A stretch of 64,000 bases of DNA, taken from contig CASFYB010000006.1 in the NCBI GenBank assembly GCA_949298825.1, positions 21,935 through 85,934 on the forward strand. Reading direction: 5' to 3'. A program made the position numbers and the translations under genes. Origin of the DNA: an uncultured Helicobacter sp. Its GTDB lineage: Bacteria; Campylobacterota; Campylobacteria; Campylobacterales; Helicobacteraceae. This document shows positions 45,412 to 55,228 of the stretch, piece by piece. The notes below the pieces were generated by a model. That model had not been told where the DNA came from and did not search any database. It was given only the letters and a program-made list of their open reading frames with translations. How positions within the stretch are numbered: the first letter of the stretch is position 1; each line of letters starts with the position of its first letter.

Positions 45412-45471
45412 ATTCCTTTTGCTCCCACTACTTGTTTGTGTATTTTTTTTATCTAATAGAGTCTATATTAT

Positions 45472-45477
45472 ATTATA
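45472..45477 (-). promoter_or_regulatory. -10 element for fliW
   Basis: The minus strand reads TATAAT about 61 bases before the fliW ATG. Confidence 0.35.
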
Positions 45478-45623
45478 AATTTAACAAAAACTCAAACAAG
45501 AAAATCTAAATTTATCTTTAAATTTTGGTTTGTCAATCTCCTACTTATATAGTGTAGAATTGTCTTTAGTATTTTAATTTTAAAATAAAAGCAAAAAATC
45601 TATCAAGATTAAGGGATTAATAC

Positions 45624-46265
45624 GTGCAAAAATTTGCTCATTTTTTGGTTTTGGCATTGCTTGTTTTTTTGGTGGGTTGCTCCAAAGAAAAGGATACATT
45701 TAATAAACCTGCAGCCTATTGGTATCAAGAGATTATGAAAGATATTAAGCTGGGGAATCTAGAAAATGCTGATAATCATTTTTCATCTTTGCAGGGTGAG
45801 CATATTAACTCCCCTTTATTACCTGATGCGATGCTTATTTTAGGGCAGGCACATTTAAGGGCAAAAGAGTTTGTTTTGGCCGATTATTATTTTGATGAGT
45901 TTTTAAAACGTTATGGCACACAGGATTTATTAGACTATATTGCATTTTTGAAGCTAAAGACACATTTTTCGGCATTTATTAATCACTCTAAGGATCAGGA
46001 TTTTTTAGAAAACTCTATTTTAGAAGCAGAAAATTTTTTAGAAAAATTCCCCAATAGTCCTTATTATGAAATGGCAAAGACTATTCAAATGCGTCTAGTT
46101 TTAGGACAAAATGAGCTTGATAGAGCGATAGCCAATGTATATGCTAAACAGCATAAGACTGAAGCACAGCAAATGTATTTAGATCGTATTGATAAAACCT
46201 TAGATGATGAAACCAAACCAAAACCATCTCATGTTCCATGGTATGTTTTAATTTTTAATTGGTAG
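45624..46265 (+). CDS. bamD: Outer-membrane assembly lipoprotein BamD
   Basis: BamD is a lipoprotein of the BAM complex that inserts beta-barrels in the outer membrane. The lipobox ends at Cys19 (VFLVGCS). TPR-like helical repeats follow from about residue 30 (PDAMLILGQAHLRAKEFVLA). The 213 residues fit. The start is GTG with AAGGGA seven bases upstream. It is followed by lon after nine bases, as in H. pylori. Confidence 0.92.
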   Translation: MQKFAHFLVLALLVFLVGCSKEKDTFNKPAAYWYQEIMKDIKLGNLENADNHFSSLQGEHINSPLLPDAMLILGQAHLRAKEFVLADYYFDEFLKRYGTQDLLDYIAFLKLKTHFSAFINHSKDQDFLENSILEAENFLEKFPNSPYYEMAKTIQMRLVLGQNELDRAIANVYAKQHKTEAQQMYLDRIDKTLDDETKPKPSHVPWYVLIFNW

Positions 46266-46274
46266 GAGAGAGTA

Positions 46275-48668
46275 ATGCAGCTTAATCTTGAGCAATTTCC
46301 AGCAGTGATTCCGATGATTATTGAGGAAGAGGGGTTTATGTATCCTTTTATGATAGCCCCGATTTTCCTTAGTGATGAGGCAAATATCAAAGCAGCCAAT
46401 AGAGCCATAGAAAAAAAGGAATCTATTTTTGTGGGTTGTGCTAGAAATCAAAAGACTGGTTCTAAGCCCGCGTTCTATGATGTGGGAGTGATTGGCAGTA
46501 TTATCCGCAAAGTCAACCTTCCTGATGGTAAGGTAAAGATCCTTTTTCAAGGGATCACAAAGGGCAAGATCCTATCAGTGGAAAATACCGATCCCTTAGA
46601 AGGGGTGATTGAGCCAATTAGCTATAAAAAATATAATCCTGAAAAGATTATTGCGATTTTAGAGGTTTTGAAAGAAAAGATACGTCATTTGGCCAATATC
46701 AGCCAGTTCTTCCCACCAGATATATTAAAGACAATTGATGAAAATGAAGATCCAAACCGTATTGTAGATTTAATCGCCTCTGTACTTCATTTAAAAAAAG
46801 ATCAGAGCTATAAGCTTTTTTCCAGTAATGATACAGAATCAAGATTATTAATGTTGATTGATTGTATCATTGAGGAAACTCAAACTCAAAAACTCCAAAA
46901 AGAGATCAAAAATAAAGTCCACAATAAAATGGAGCAGACTAATAAGGAATATTTCTTAAAAGAGCAACTCAAACAGATACAAAAGGAGCTTGGACTAGAT
47001 AGGGCAAGGGATGAGGAGATAGAAAACTATCGTAAAAAATTAGAAGCAATTAAGCCTCATATTTATGAAGATGCCTACAAAGAGATTAACAAGCAGATTG
47101 ATCGTCTCTCTAGGATGCATCAAGATAGCGGAGATGCAAATATTTTGCAAAATTATATTGAATGGGTATTAGAGATTCCATTTGGTAAGTATTCTAAAAA
47201 GAAGCTTTTGATCGAAAATGTCCAAAAGCAATTAGACAATGATCATTTTTCATTAAAAAAGCCAAAAGAACGTATTGTTGAATTCTTTGCGATGAAGGAG
47301 CTTTTGGAGCAAAGAAAGATTAGTGATATAAAAGGTGGAGGGACTATCCTGTGTTTTTATGGACCTCCTGGTGTGGGTAAAACTAGCTTGGCACATTCTA
47401 TTGCTAGATCATTGGGACGATCGCTTGTGAGGATCGCACTGGGTGGATTAGAGGATGTAAATGAGCTTAGAGGGCATCGTCGCACCTACCTTGGAGCTAT
47501 GCCTGGTCGTATTATCTCTGGACTAATAGAGGCAAAGGAGATGAATCCAGTTATCGTGCTTGATGAGATTGATAAGGTAGGGCGATCTATGAGGGGTGAT
47601 CCTACAAGTGCGCTTTTAGAGATTTTAGATCCTGAGCAAAACTCTCATTTTAGAGATTACTATACCAATTTTGCCACAGATTTATCACAGGCTATTTTTA
47701 TCGCTACTGCTAATGATATAGGCATGATTCCAGCACCTTTGCGCGATAGGATGGAGTTTATTGAGGTATCAAGCTATACCCCACAAGAAAAAAGAGAAAT
47801 CGCTAAAAAATACCTCATACCACAAGAGCTAAAAAAACATGGCCTAAAGTCAACAGAGCTTATGATCAAACAAGAAGCTATTTTAGATCTGATTGAAAAA
47901 TATACTCGTGAAGCAGGTGTGCGCTCTTTACGCAGGGCGATCGCTGGTATTGCTAGAAAGGCAGCTAAAGAGATCTTGGAGACAGGAGTAAAGAAAATCA
48001 CTATCACTGCTAAAAATTTACCTTTATATACTAATAAGATTGTTTTTGAAATTGAAAAAAGTACTGAAGAGAATAGAGTGGGTGTGGTCAATGGTCTAGC
48101 CTGGACTAGTGTGGGTGGGGATGTTTTAAAGATTGAGGCTATTAAGATCCGTGGCAAGGGGGGATTGAAGCTTACAGGAAGCTTGGGGGATGTGATGAAA
48201 GAATCAGCTCATATCGCATTTTCTGTAGTGAAGGTATTGTTTGATGGCGGTGTGCTCAAAAATAAGATAAAAAAATCTCTTAAGAAAAAAGAGGTCAAAA
48301 AGCTTGATAGTGATCAGGTGTATAATCTCTATGATATCCATTTACATGTACCAGAAGGCGCTACTCCTAAGGATGGACCAAGTGCTGGGATTGCTATGGC
48401 AAGCGTGATTGCTTCTATTTTATCAGATGCTAAGATTGATTCTAAAGTGGCGATGACAGGTGAGCTTACATTAACTGGACGTGTGTTGCCTATAGGTGGA
48501 CTAAAAGAAAAGCTAATTGCAGCTCATAAGGCTGGAATCAAAACAGCCCTTATTCCAGAGAAGAATTATCAACGTGATTTAGAGGATATCCCACTTGAAG
48601 TGAGGGATGAGATGAGGATCATCCCTGTGCATGATATAAAAGAGGTGCTGAAATATACTTTGATATGA
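46275..48668 (+). CDS. lon: ATP-dependent protease Lon
   Basis: Lon degrades misfolded and short-lived regulatory proteins in the cytoplasm. The N-terminal substrate domain (about residues 1-190), the AAA+ domain with GPPGVGKTS near 360 and VIVLDEIDK near 430, and the C-terminal protease domain are all present. The catalytic Ser is in KDGPSAGIAMA and the Lys in GGLKEKLIAAHKAG. Length 797 residues is in the family range. It follows bamD at nine bases. Confidence 0.98.
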   Translation: MQLNLEQFPAVIPMIIEEEGFMYPFMIAPIFLSDEANIKAANRAIEKKESIFVGCARNQKTGSKPAFYDVGVIGSIIRKVNLPDGKVKILFQGITKGKILSVENTDPLEGVIEPISYKKYNPEKIIAILEVLKEKIRHLANISQFFPPDILKTIDENEDPNRIVDLIASVLHLKKDQSYKLFSSNDTESRLLMLIDCIIEETQTQKLQKEIKNKVHNKMEQTNKEYFLKEQLKQIQKELGLDRARDEEIENYRKKLEAIKPHIYEDAYKEINKQIDRLSRMHQDSGDANILQNYIEWVLEIPFGKYSKKKLLIENVQKQLDNDHFSLKKPKERIVEFFAMKELLEQRKISDIKGGGTILCFYGPPGVGKTSLAHSIARSLGRSLVRIALGGLEDVNELRGHRRTYLGAMPGRIISGLIEAKEMNPVIVLDEIDKVGRSMRGDPTSALLEILDPEQNSHFRDYYTNFATDLSQAIFIATANDIGMIPAPLRDRMEFIEVSSYTPQEKREIAKKYLIPQELKKHGLKSTELMIKQEAILDLIEKYTREAGVRSLRRAIAGIARKAAKEILETGVKKITITAKNLPLYTNKIVFEIEKSTEENRVGVVNGLAWTSVGGDVLKIEAIKIRGKGGLKLTGSLGDVMKESAHIAFSVVKVLFDGGVLKNKIKKSLKKKEVKKLDSDQVYNLYDIHLHVPEGATPKDGPSAGIAMASVIASILSDAKIDSKVAMTGELTLTGRVLPIGGLKEKLIAAHKAGIKTALIPEKNYQRDLEDIPLEVRDEMRIIPVHDIKEVLKYTLI

Positions 48669-48767
48669 TATTTATTGATTTATCAATATTAGACTCGTGA
48701 GGCTTTGATAAATTCTTAAATATAATTTTTGTAATGGTTATGATTTAAGCTAAGAGATTTTTGACTT

Positions 48768-48800
48768 TACAATCAAATCATTGGAAATGATTTGATTGTA
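48768..48800. repeat. Perfect 15-bp inverted repeat between lon and an outer-membrane gene
   Basis: TACAATCAAATCATT and its reverse complement flank a three-base GGA loop. It lies between convergent genes, 100 bases after the lon stop. There is no T run directly after it, so it may stop transcription in both directions or act as a stabilising hairpin. Confidence 0.6.
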
Positions 48801-48818
48801 CTTACCGCAGTTTTTATG

Positions 48819-49622
48819 CTAAAACCTATATGAGTAATTGAGATTAAAGTTGTAAAAAAACTTGTGTTGATAGAGTAAGTAGCCAGTACCCATTGTGCCA
48901 GTAGCTTGATATGTATCTTTGCTATATAAAACTGGCTCTAAACTAGTTAAGAACTCAAATTGGTGTCTACCTAGATAATAGTGCACCCCTATTCTAGGAG
49001 TAATAGAATGATAGGTGATCCTGCCGCCTTTAGCAGCTTTTGAAAAACTTATTATATCTTCATTGAGCTCCTTATCAGGGCTAGTAAGGGATGAGATAAA
49101 GCCTGCATTGTATTTATAGCCTAAACCTAAACTTGCTCCTAGAGTCTGCTCCCCTTTTTCCCAAAAGTCATATAAATAATCAGCATTAATAGAAAAATTA
49201 AATCCTAAAAAATTAGTGTATATAGTATCGGTTTTGTGTACAAAGTTATCTAGGGATCCATTGGCTATATCATTTTTGCTACTAAAGCCAAAGACAAGGT
49301 TAGTTCTAATGGCGTGTTTTTGATTTTTATCAAAATAGTATTGATAGCCACCCAACAGATTTAAATCCAGAGTAAAAAATGTAGCTTTATAATAAGTTCC
49401 TAGTGCATCAAGATTTGGAATTAAATCTGGAGAGATAGGCATTAAATTGGATTTGCCTTTATTGCTTCCTCCTAAACCTATCCCACCACCGATAAAAAAG
49501 CCTGATTTAGATTGATGAGTTATTACTTCGTTGATAACAGGGTGATTATCTTCATCTTGAGCGAGTAGAGTAGTACTTAGATATGCAGATGTGACCATGG
49601 ATATTAATAATGCTTTTTTCAC
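48819..49622 (-). CDS. Outer-membrane beta-barrel protein
   Basis: The start is taken as GTG at 49622, with AAGGAG six bases upstream, giving 267 residues beginning KKALLISMVTSAYLSTTLLA, a signal peptide. The mature part begins with a linker and SGFFIGGGIGLGG, the same first-strand pattern as the three tandem barrels at 18733-20965, and ends in NLNYSYRF. It is convergent with lon. A -10 TATAAT lies upstream. Function unknown. Confidence 0.8.
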   Translation of the reverse strand: MKKALLISMVTSAYLSTTLLAQDEDNHPVINEVITHQSKSGFFIGGGIGLGGSNKGKSNLMPISPDLIPNLDALGTYYKATFFTLDLNLLGGYQYYFDKNQKHAIRTNLVFGFSSKNDIANGSLDNFVHKTDTIYTNFLGFNFSINADYLYDFWEKGEQTLGASLGLGYKYNAGFISSLTSPDKELNEDIISFSKAAKGGRITYHSITPRIGVHYYLGRHQFEFLTSLEPVLYSKDTYQATGTMGTGYLLYQHKFFYNFNLNYSYRF

Positions 49623-49648
49623 GAAAAACTCCTTAAAAAGATACATAT

Positions 49649-49654
49649 ATTATA
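49649..49654 (-). promoter_or_regulatory. -10 element for the outer-membrane gene
   Basis: The minus strand reads TATAAT about 27 bases before the GTG start at 49622. Confidence 0.4.
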
Positions 49655-49791
49655 AATTAGCTTGATGAAATATAAAACTATTTTATTAATTTAGTTTTAT
49701 CTCAAATATAATTTTTGCATAAGCCTTGTTGTGCTTAAGCTTGGTGGCAAATTTATTGAATATTTAAACTTGGTTATATTCTAGGGATGGA

Positions 49792-51117
49792 TTAAAATTT
49801 ATGCACAAAGTAGGTGGATAGGAAGCTCCTATCATCACTGCGTGCATGGGTGAGATAAGTATGATAGATCTTAAAGCCAGCATGAGTTTGGACATGATAG
49901 AGGCTTAGATTTATCCCAAGGCTAGTTTGTTTAGTAAAGCGATAGCTTGTATTGATAGAAAAGCTCTCCTCAAAAGCACGCTTTGAAGTGGTGATGCGAC
50001 TTAAAAACTTAATTGCAAGGTTATCAAACTTTCTCCCTGCAAAGAGGATACCGCTAAAAGACTGGGCATCAAAAAGTGCATTATTTGCAGTCCCTCTTTC
50101 ATAAACAGAATTATCATTAAGATCAATCCCAATAGGGTTGCCATGTCTGCCTACAAGGTCATTAGGATCGGCTATATTGCCATATAACTGGAATCCAAAG
50201 TTGTATTCTTTAAGCAAAAAGCTTTGTTTAATTCCAAGGCTTACTCCTCCCCACCCAGCCTTGCGACCTTTATAACCCATCAGATATGGATTTGCAGCAC
50301 TAATAGCGCCAAATACAGGCTCTAGACCCATATCATAGCTACTAATATATTCTCTGCCTTCTTTGGTGTGCAGTACCACAAGCGTGATAAAGTCTGTTTT
50401 TGCTTTGATTTGTGCATCTTGTAGTGGGATGATAAAGTTATACTCAAAGCGCAAGCCCGGGGCAAAGTAGCGATTGGCCTGGAATTGTAAAAAAAGGTGA
50501 TAAAGAAAGTTTTCAGGCCTTAGCTTGATGCCAAGTGCTACTACAGGCACATAGTTTGGAGTAGAGCCAATGGAGTTTATCGGGCGAAAAGTTTTAAGCC
50601 ATTTTCCTCCATAGGATGCTTTTTGAATACTAGCTAAACTATAAAATTGAAAAATCCCATTATGATAGCTAAGCTCAATAGCACTATGATAGCCAGTAAG
50701 CCAGTCAGTATTTCTTAGTACAAATCTCCCGATCTTAAAATCAAGATTATCCCCACTATAGCCAATATAGAGATTTTTTATAAAATAGTTTTGTGTGTTG
50801 CTAGGCGTAGCTTTTTGGTTGCCCAAAAAGCCTTGATTGTATCCTAGATACTTATGGGCTAGATCCCCGTGATTTTTGGTGCTATCAAATACAATCCCTC
50901 CAAGTGCTATCCCTGCCCCAAAAATAAGATGATTTGAAAAAAGCCTATCATAGCTTATAGAGCCATATAACGTAGAGAAGCTATCAGTAGGATAGGCTCC
51001 ATTTTGCTCATTAATAGCATGATTATTAAAGCCAAATTTAGAGTAGTTAATAATCTCGGCACTAAAATCTTTAGCCCAAATAAAAAGACTTAAAAGAAAA
51101 AAGATATATGCTTTCAT
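49792..51117 (-). CDS. Hof-type outer-membrane porin-like protein
   Basis: The 441-residue protein has a short signal peptide (MKAYIFFLLSLFIWA), then barrel strands with alternating residues, and ends in FLSTYFVHKF. The segments LDFKIGRFVLRNTDWLTGYH and IELSYHNG resemble the Hof family of H. pylori outer-membrane proteins. It is larger than the small barrels in this window and belongs to a different group. It lies ten bases after dxr on the minus strand. Confidence 0.78.
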   Translation of the reverse strand: MKAYIFFLLSLFIWAKDFSAEIINYSKFGFNNHAINEQNGAYPTDSFSTLYGSISYDRLFSNHLIFGAGIALGGIVFDSTKNHGDLAHKYLGYNQGFLGNQKATPSNTQNYFIKNLYIGYSGDNLDFKIGRFVLRNTDWLTGYHSAIELSYHNGIFQFYSLASIQKASYGGKWLKTFRPINSIGSTPNYVPVVALGIKLRPENFLYHLFLQFQANRYFAPGLRFEYNFIIPLQDAQIKAKTDFITLVVLHTKEGREYISSYDMGLEPVFGAISAANPYLMGYKGRKAGWGGVSLGIKQSFLLKEYNFGFQLYGNIADPNDLVGRHGNPIGIDLNDNSVYERGTANNALFDAQSFSGILFAGRKFDNLAIKFLSRITTSKRAFEESFSINTSYRFTKQTSLGINLSLYHVQTHAGFKIYHTYLTHARSDDRSFLSTYFVHKF

Positions 51118-51127
51118 AAAAGATCCT

Positions 51128-52249
51128 TTATGCTAGCTTTTGTTTTATATATGCTTTTATTTCTATATCCAAGTCTAGTATATCCTCAAAGCTTTGTGCA
51201 GCGAGACATTTTTGTTCATAAATTTGCACTGATTGTGTAATTTCTGTAGCAATGTATCCAAATGGAATCTTATTATTTAAAAAAGCATGTGTTAAAACTT
51301 CATTTGCAGCATTAAGTGCGATGCCAAGTTTTGGATTTTTTAAAAGTTCTGTTTTTAGATTCCACACAGGGTAGCGCTTGCAGTCTATTTCTTCAAACTC
51401 TATTTTTGAAATAGTTTTTAGATTAAGAGGAGGGATGAGGGCTGTTTTTGCTGCCTTTATAGGGTCTAGTGCATAGGCGATAGCCAGACACATATCAGGA
51501 TAGCTCAAATGAGAGCTAAATGAACCATCCATATGACCAATGAGGGCATGAATATTAGAGCTTCTTTCAATGATGGCATCTAGTTTTAAGTGAGGATTTT
51601 TACTGCCAAAAAGCCAGTGAGCCTCTAGAAGCTCAAAAAGTTTATTTACCATAGAAGCAGAATCAATTGTGATTTTAGCGCCCATTTTCCAATTAGGGTG
51701 TTTTAGGGCATCTTCTTTAGATTTGTTTGGGATATCTTTTAGTGGAGTATCTCTAAAAGCACCACCACTAGCTGTGATGATAAGGCTAGAGATGCTAGTT
51801 ATATCTTGACTTTTTAATAGATGCCATAGGCTAAAATGTTCGCTATCTACAGGAATGATTTCAGAAGGGTCAAAAAGCCAGCCAGCACTAACTAAACTTT
51901 CTTTATTAGCAAGAGCGATGGTTTTATTAGCTTGCTTGGCAAATATGCTTGCCTTTAATCCATCACCACCACTAATTGCATTTAATAAAATTTTAGAGCT
52001 AGAGTTAAAAATAGCTTCCTTAAGTCCATCTTCTCCTACATAGATGCGTGCGCCATTTGGCTCAAGCTGATCCTTATCTCTAGCATCTTGAATGATGATG
52101 GCTTTTGGGGAGGTGGCTTTTATCTGTTGGTTTAAGAGCGCTATATTACGCCCCGCACCTAGAATCTCAATAGGGATGTTAAACTCTTTTGCTACTTTGA
52201 GCGTATTTGAGCCAATAGATCCTGTAGAGCCAAGCAAGATCAAAGACAT
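51128..52249 (-). CDS. dxr: 1-deoxy-D-xylulose 5-phosphate reductoisomerase
   Basis: Dxr makes MEP, the committed step of non-mevalonate isoprenoid synthesis, with NADPH. The NADPH loop is LGSTGSIGSNTLKV near residues 6-19, and the metal site includes IPVDSEHFSLWHLL and ITASGGAFRDTP. The 373-residue length fits. It starts four bases after cdsA, as in H. pylori. Confidence 0.96.
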   Translation of the reverse strand: MSLILLGSTGSIGSNTLKVAKEFNIPIEILGAGRNIALLNQQIKATSPKAIIIQDARDKDQLEPNGARIYVGEDGLKEAIFNSSSKILLNAISGGDGLKASIFAKQANKTIALANKESLVSAGWLFDPSEIIPVDSEHFSLWHLLKSQDITSISSLIITASGGAFRDTPLKDIPNKSKEDALKHPNWKMGAKITIDSASMVNKLFELLEAHWLFGSKNPHLKLDAIIERSSNIHALIGHMDGSFSSHLSYPDMCLAIAYALDPIKAAKTALIPPLNLKTISKIEFEEIDCKRYPVWNLKTELLKNPKLGIALNAANEVLTHAFLNNKIPFGYIATEITQSVQIYEQKCLAAQSFEDILDLDIEIKAYIKQKLA

Positions 52250-52252
52250 TTC

Positions 52253-53062
52253 TTAGCCAAGAGGGATATCTAGCGGAGCTTTGCCTATGGAGCTAAGATG
52301 CAGTAAAAAGAGCATGGCTATAGCGCCAAAAAGAGAAGCATCAAATCTATCTAGTACGCCTCCATGCCCAGGCAAGATTTTGCCACTATCTTTTAGGCCA
52401 GCCTCTCGTTTTAAATAACTTTCAAATAAATCGCCTAAAACCCCACTAAATGCGATAATAAGGCTCATGATAATAGCGCTAAAGAAATTTAAATTTGCAA
52501 TGATGCCAACGCCCAAAAGACTGCCAATACAAACAGCAAGTGTAATCCCAATAACCACTCCTTCGATAGTTTTTTTAGGAGAGGTAGCACAAAATGGAGT
52601 GCGGCCAAAAACCCTTCCGCCAAAATAGGCTGCACTATCACAAATAGCAATAATGACAATAAGCCAAATAATGGCATTGCCACCAAAGCTTTTATAGATC
52701 TCTAAAAGGGCTAAAAAAGGCATGGTAGGATAGATAAAGGCTAGAAGGTAGCGCGCTGAAAAATTACGCCTGTAGGCTAAAAAACCAGCCAAAAGCATCC
52801 CAAAAAATAAGGCACTCTCCAAACTATGAGTAGAAAATAAGGCTAAAAACCATGTGATACCGGCTAAAAGAAAGCTGGCAGGGTGCTTGGGAGAGTTAAA
52901 AAGAGTGAGTGCTTCATTAAAGCCTAGCAAGAAAAATAGACCTAAAACTACCCAAAAAATATAAAGAGAATCTACCCATAATACTGCTATGAGTAATATG
53001 ATTAAAGCTGCTGCAGTAAGGTAGCGTTTTTTTTCTGCAAAAAAAGCATCTTTAAGTGCCAT
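52253..53062 (-). CDS. cdsA: Phosphatidate cytidylyltransferase CdsA
   Basis: CdsA makes CDP-diacylglycerol from phosphatidic acid and CTP in the inner membrane. It has about eight hydrophobic segments over 269 residues. The C-terminal signature SYLKREAGLKDSGKILPGHG and GGVLDRFDA is intact, with the metal-binding aspartates. dxr follows after three bases. It is divergent from mnmG. Confidence 0.96.
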   Translation of the reverse strand: MALKDAFFAEKKRYLTAAALIILLIAVLWVDSLYIFWVVLGLFFLLGFNEALTLFNSPKHPASFLLAGITWFLALFSTHSLESALFFGMLLAGFLAYRRNFSARYLLAFIYPTMPFLALLEIYKSFGGNAIIWLIVIIAICDSAAYFGGRVFGRTPFCATSPKKTIEGVVIGITLAVCIGSLLGVGIIANLNFFSAIIMSLIIAFSGVLGDLFESYLKREAGLKDSGKILPGHGGVLDRFDASLFGAIAMLFLLHLSSIGKAPLDIPLG

Positions 53063-53108
53063 AATCTATCCTTGAAAAATTATTTTGAAGCAATCATTTT
53101 AGTTTTCC

Positions 53109-53114
53109 ATTATA
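53109..53114 (-). promoter_or_regulatory. -10 element for cdsA
   Basis: The minus strand reads TATAAT, 47 bases before the cdsA ATG. The overlapping plus-strand sequence is also TATAAT-like. Confidence 0.4.
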
Positions 53115-53136
53115 ATGAAAAATTCTTATTTTTGAC

Positions 53137-53142
53137 TATAAT
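53137..53142 (+). promoter_or_regulatory. -10 element for mnmG
   Basis: TATAAT lies 78 bases before the mnmG ATG. An AGCCC/GGGCT hairpin (53150-53164) follows it in the leader. Confidence 0.4.
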
Positions 53143-53149
53143 TTAAAAA

Positions 53150-53164
53150 AGCCCAAATAGGGCT
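53150..53164 (-). terminator. Hairpin with T-run on the minus strand
   Basis: AGCCC and GGGCT form a 5-bp stem with a five-base loop. On the minus strand it is followed by six T residues, as a terminator would be. It lies upstream of the cdsA promoter, so it may insulate cdsA or act in the mnmG leader. Confidence 0.35.
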
Positions 53165-53219
53165 ACTTACAAGTATAAACTATATAAAAGCCTGATAAAG
53201 AAGAGGTAGTAAAAGAGCA

Positions 53220-55217
53220 ATGAGTTTGGATCATAAAAAAAATCACTATGATATTATTGTCATAGGTGGTGGTCATGCAGGATTAGAGGCAGCTATTGTA
53301 TCTGCTAAAATGGGGATGAGGGTGCATCTTTTGACAATGCTAGTAGAAAATATAGCTTTAGCTAGCTGCAATCCAGCTATTGGTGGGCTTGGTAAGGGAC
53401 ACTTGGTAAAAGAGATTGATGCACTAGGTGGAGTGATGGGACAAATCACAGATAAATGTGGAATCCAATATCGTATCCTCAATGCTTCAAAGGGTCCAGC
53501 AGTGAGGGGTACTAGAGCCCAGATTGATATGGATGCTTACAGAATCTATGCTAGAAATTTAGCATTAAATACACCAAATCTTAGTATTTCTCAAGAAAAT
53601 GCACAACAGCTTTTAAAAGAAGAAGGGGATAAGACTAGAATCATAGGCGTGAAAACTCATATTGGTAAAAGCTACTATGCAAAAAAGGTAATCATCACGA
53701 CAGGGACTTTTTTGCGGGGGCTTGTACATATTGGTGAAAATCAAAGCAAAAATGGTCGTTTTGGCGAGAATGCCTCTTATGGCTTAAGTGACAGCCTCAA
53801 GGACTTGGGCTTTCATCTTGGGCGGCTTAAAACAGGGACATGCCCACGTATAGATGGTAGGAGTATAGACTTTTCTAGTTTAGAAGAGCATCATGGGGAT
53901 TTTCCAGCTCCTAGCTTTTCTTATCATACTGACTGTGATTTTAATCCAGAGCAGCTGCCTTGTTTTGTAACCTATACAAATGAAAAGACCCATCAGCTAA
54001 TTAGGGATAACTTTCACCGTGCGCCTCTTTTTACCGGGCAGATTGAAGGAGTGGGTCCACGATATTGTCCAAGTATTGAAGATAAGATCAATCGCTTTAG
54101 TGATAAAGAACGTCATCAGTTATTTTTAGAGCCTCAGACTAAAGATGGTGTTGAGTACTATGTAAATGGGCTTTCTACCTCGCTTCCTTATGATGTGCAA
54201 GAAGAGGTGATACACTCTATTAAGGGTTTAGAAAATGCTCATATTACACGTTATGGCTATGCGATTGAGTATGATTATATTAATCCAACAGCCCTCTATC
54301 ATACCTTAGAGACAAGGCTTGTTAGTGGCTTGTATTTGGCTGGGCAGATCAATGGTACGACAGGCTATGAAGAAGCTGCAGCACAAGGGCTGATGGCTGG
54401 AATCAATGCTGCCTTAAGTATCCAATCACAAGAGGGAGATATAGAGCTAGATTCTCTTATTTTGCGTAGAGATGAGGGCTATATAGGCGTGATGATTGAT
54501 GATTTGGTCACTAAGGGGACCAATGAGCCTTATAGGGTCTTTACTTCACGCGCAGAATATAGACTTCTTTTAAGAGAGGATAATGCGCTTTTTAGACTAG
54601 GGCATTATGCTAAAAAGCTTGGGCTAATTGATGAGGTAAATTATAAGGCATTATGCAGGGATGAGGAGGATATAAAAAGAGCTATGATATTTTTGAAGGG
54701 CTATTATTTCACACCTTCAAAAGAGTTTTTGGAATTTTTAGATTCTATAGGTGAGGAGAAGATCGCTGATAAAACTTTGGCCTCTCAAGTGATAGGGCGA
54801 GATAGTTTTGAAGATAGAAAGTTTGATAGTTTAGATTCTTTATTTGATAATGAAGGGATTTTGTATAAAAAATCAATGCAATCAAATCGGAATGATGAGG
54901 TGATATTGCCAGATTTTAAGTTTGGCAAGCTTAGCCCTAGAGCAAGAGAACAGATTAAGATTTTATGCAAATATGATGCTTATATCCAAAAGCAGAGTGA
55001 GAGTATTGAGCAGATGGAAGAGATGCTAAAAGTAGAGATTCCAAAAGGATTTATTTTTGATGGGATTGCTGGTTTGAGTTTAGAAGTGGTTGAAAAGCTT
55101 AAAAAGTTTGAGCCAAAAACACTTTTTGATGCTTCTAAGATAAGTGGCATCACACCAGCTGGGCTAGATGTGCTGCATTTATACATCCACCTACATCACA
55201 AGCGCTTAAATGCATAG
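53220..55217 (+). CDS. mnmG: tRNA uridine-5-carboxymethylaminomethyl enzyme MnmG
   Basis: MnmG (GidA) with MnmE modifies wobble uridine U34. The FAD loop is [14 protein letters not shown] near residues 15-28, and [11 protein letters not shown] is near 163. Other motifs include [15 protein letters not shown] and NGLSTSLPY. It is 665 residues, about 40 longer than the H. pylori protein I recall. An extra segment near residues 540-575 ([19 protein letters not shown]) may explain the difference. dapE follows at 11 bases. Confidence 0.95.
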   Translation: MSLDHKKNHYDIIVIGGGHAGLEAAIVSAKMGMRVHLLTMLVENIALASCNPAIGGLGKGHLVKEIDALGGVMGQITDKCGIQYRILNASKGPAVRGTRAQIDMDAYRIYARNLALNTPNLSISQENAQQLLKEEGDKTRIIGVKTHIGKSYYAKKVIITTGTFLRGLVHIGENQSKNGRFGENASYGLSDSLKDLGFHLGRLKTGTCPRIDGRSIDFSSLEEHHGDFPAPSFSYHTDCDFNPEQLPCFVTYTNEKTHQLIRDNFHRAPLFTGQIEGVGPRYCPSIEDKINRFSDKERHQLFLEPQTKDGVEYYVNGLSTSLPYDVQEEVIHSIKGLENAHITRYGYAIEYDYINPTALYHTLETRLVSGLYLAGQINGTTGYEEAAAQGLMAGINAALSIQSQEGDIELDSLILRRDEGYIGVMIDDLVTKGTNEPYRVFTSRAEYRLLLREDNALFRLGHYAKKLGLIDEVNYKALCRDEEDIKRAMIFLKGYYFTPSKEFLEFLDSIGEEKIADKTLASQVIGRDSFEDRKFDSLDSLFDNEGILYKKSMQSNRNDEVILPDFKFGKLSPRAREQIKILCKYDAYIQKQSESIEQMEEMLKVEIPKGFIFDGIAGLSLEVVEKLKKFEPKTLFDASKISGITPAGLDVLHLYIHLHHKRLNA

Positions 55218-55228
55218 AGGAGATAATT

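Noticed and set aside
53150..53164. A riboswitch in the mnmG leader
   Set aside because: Only a 5-bp hairpin is seen; there is no conserved aptamer pattern I recognise.
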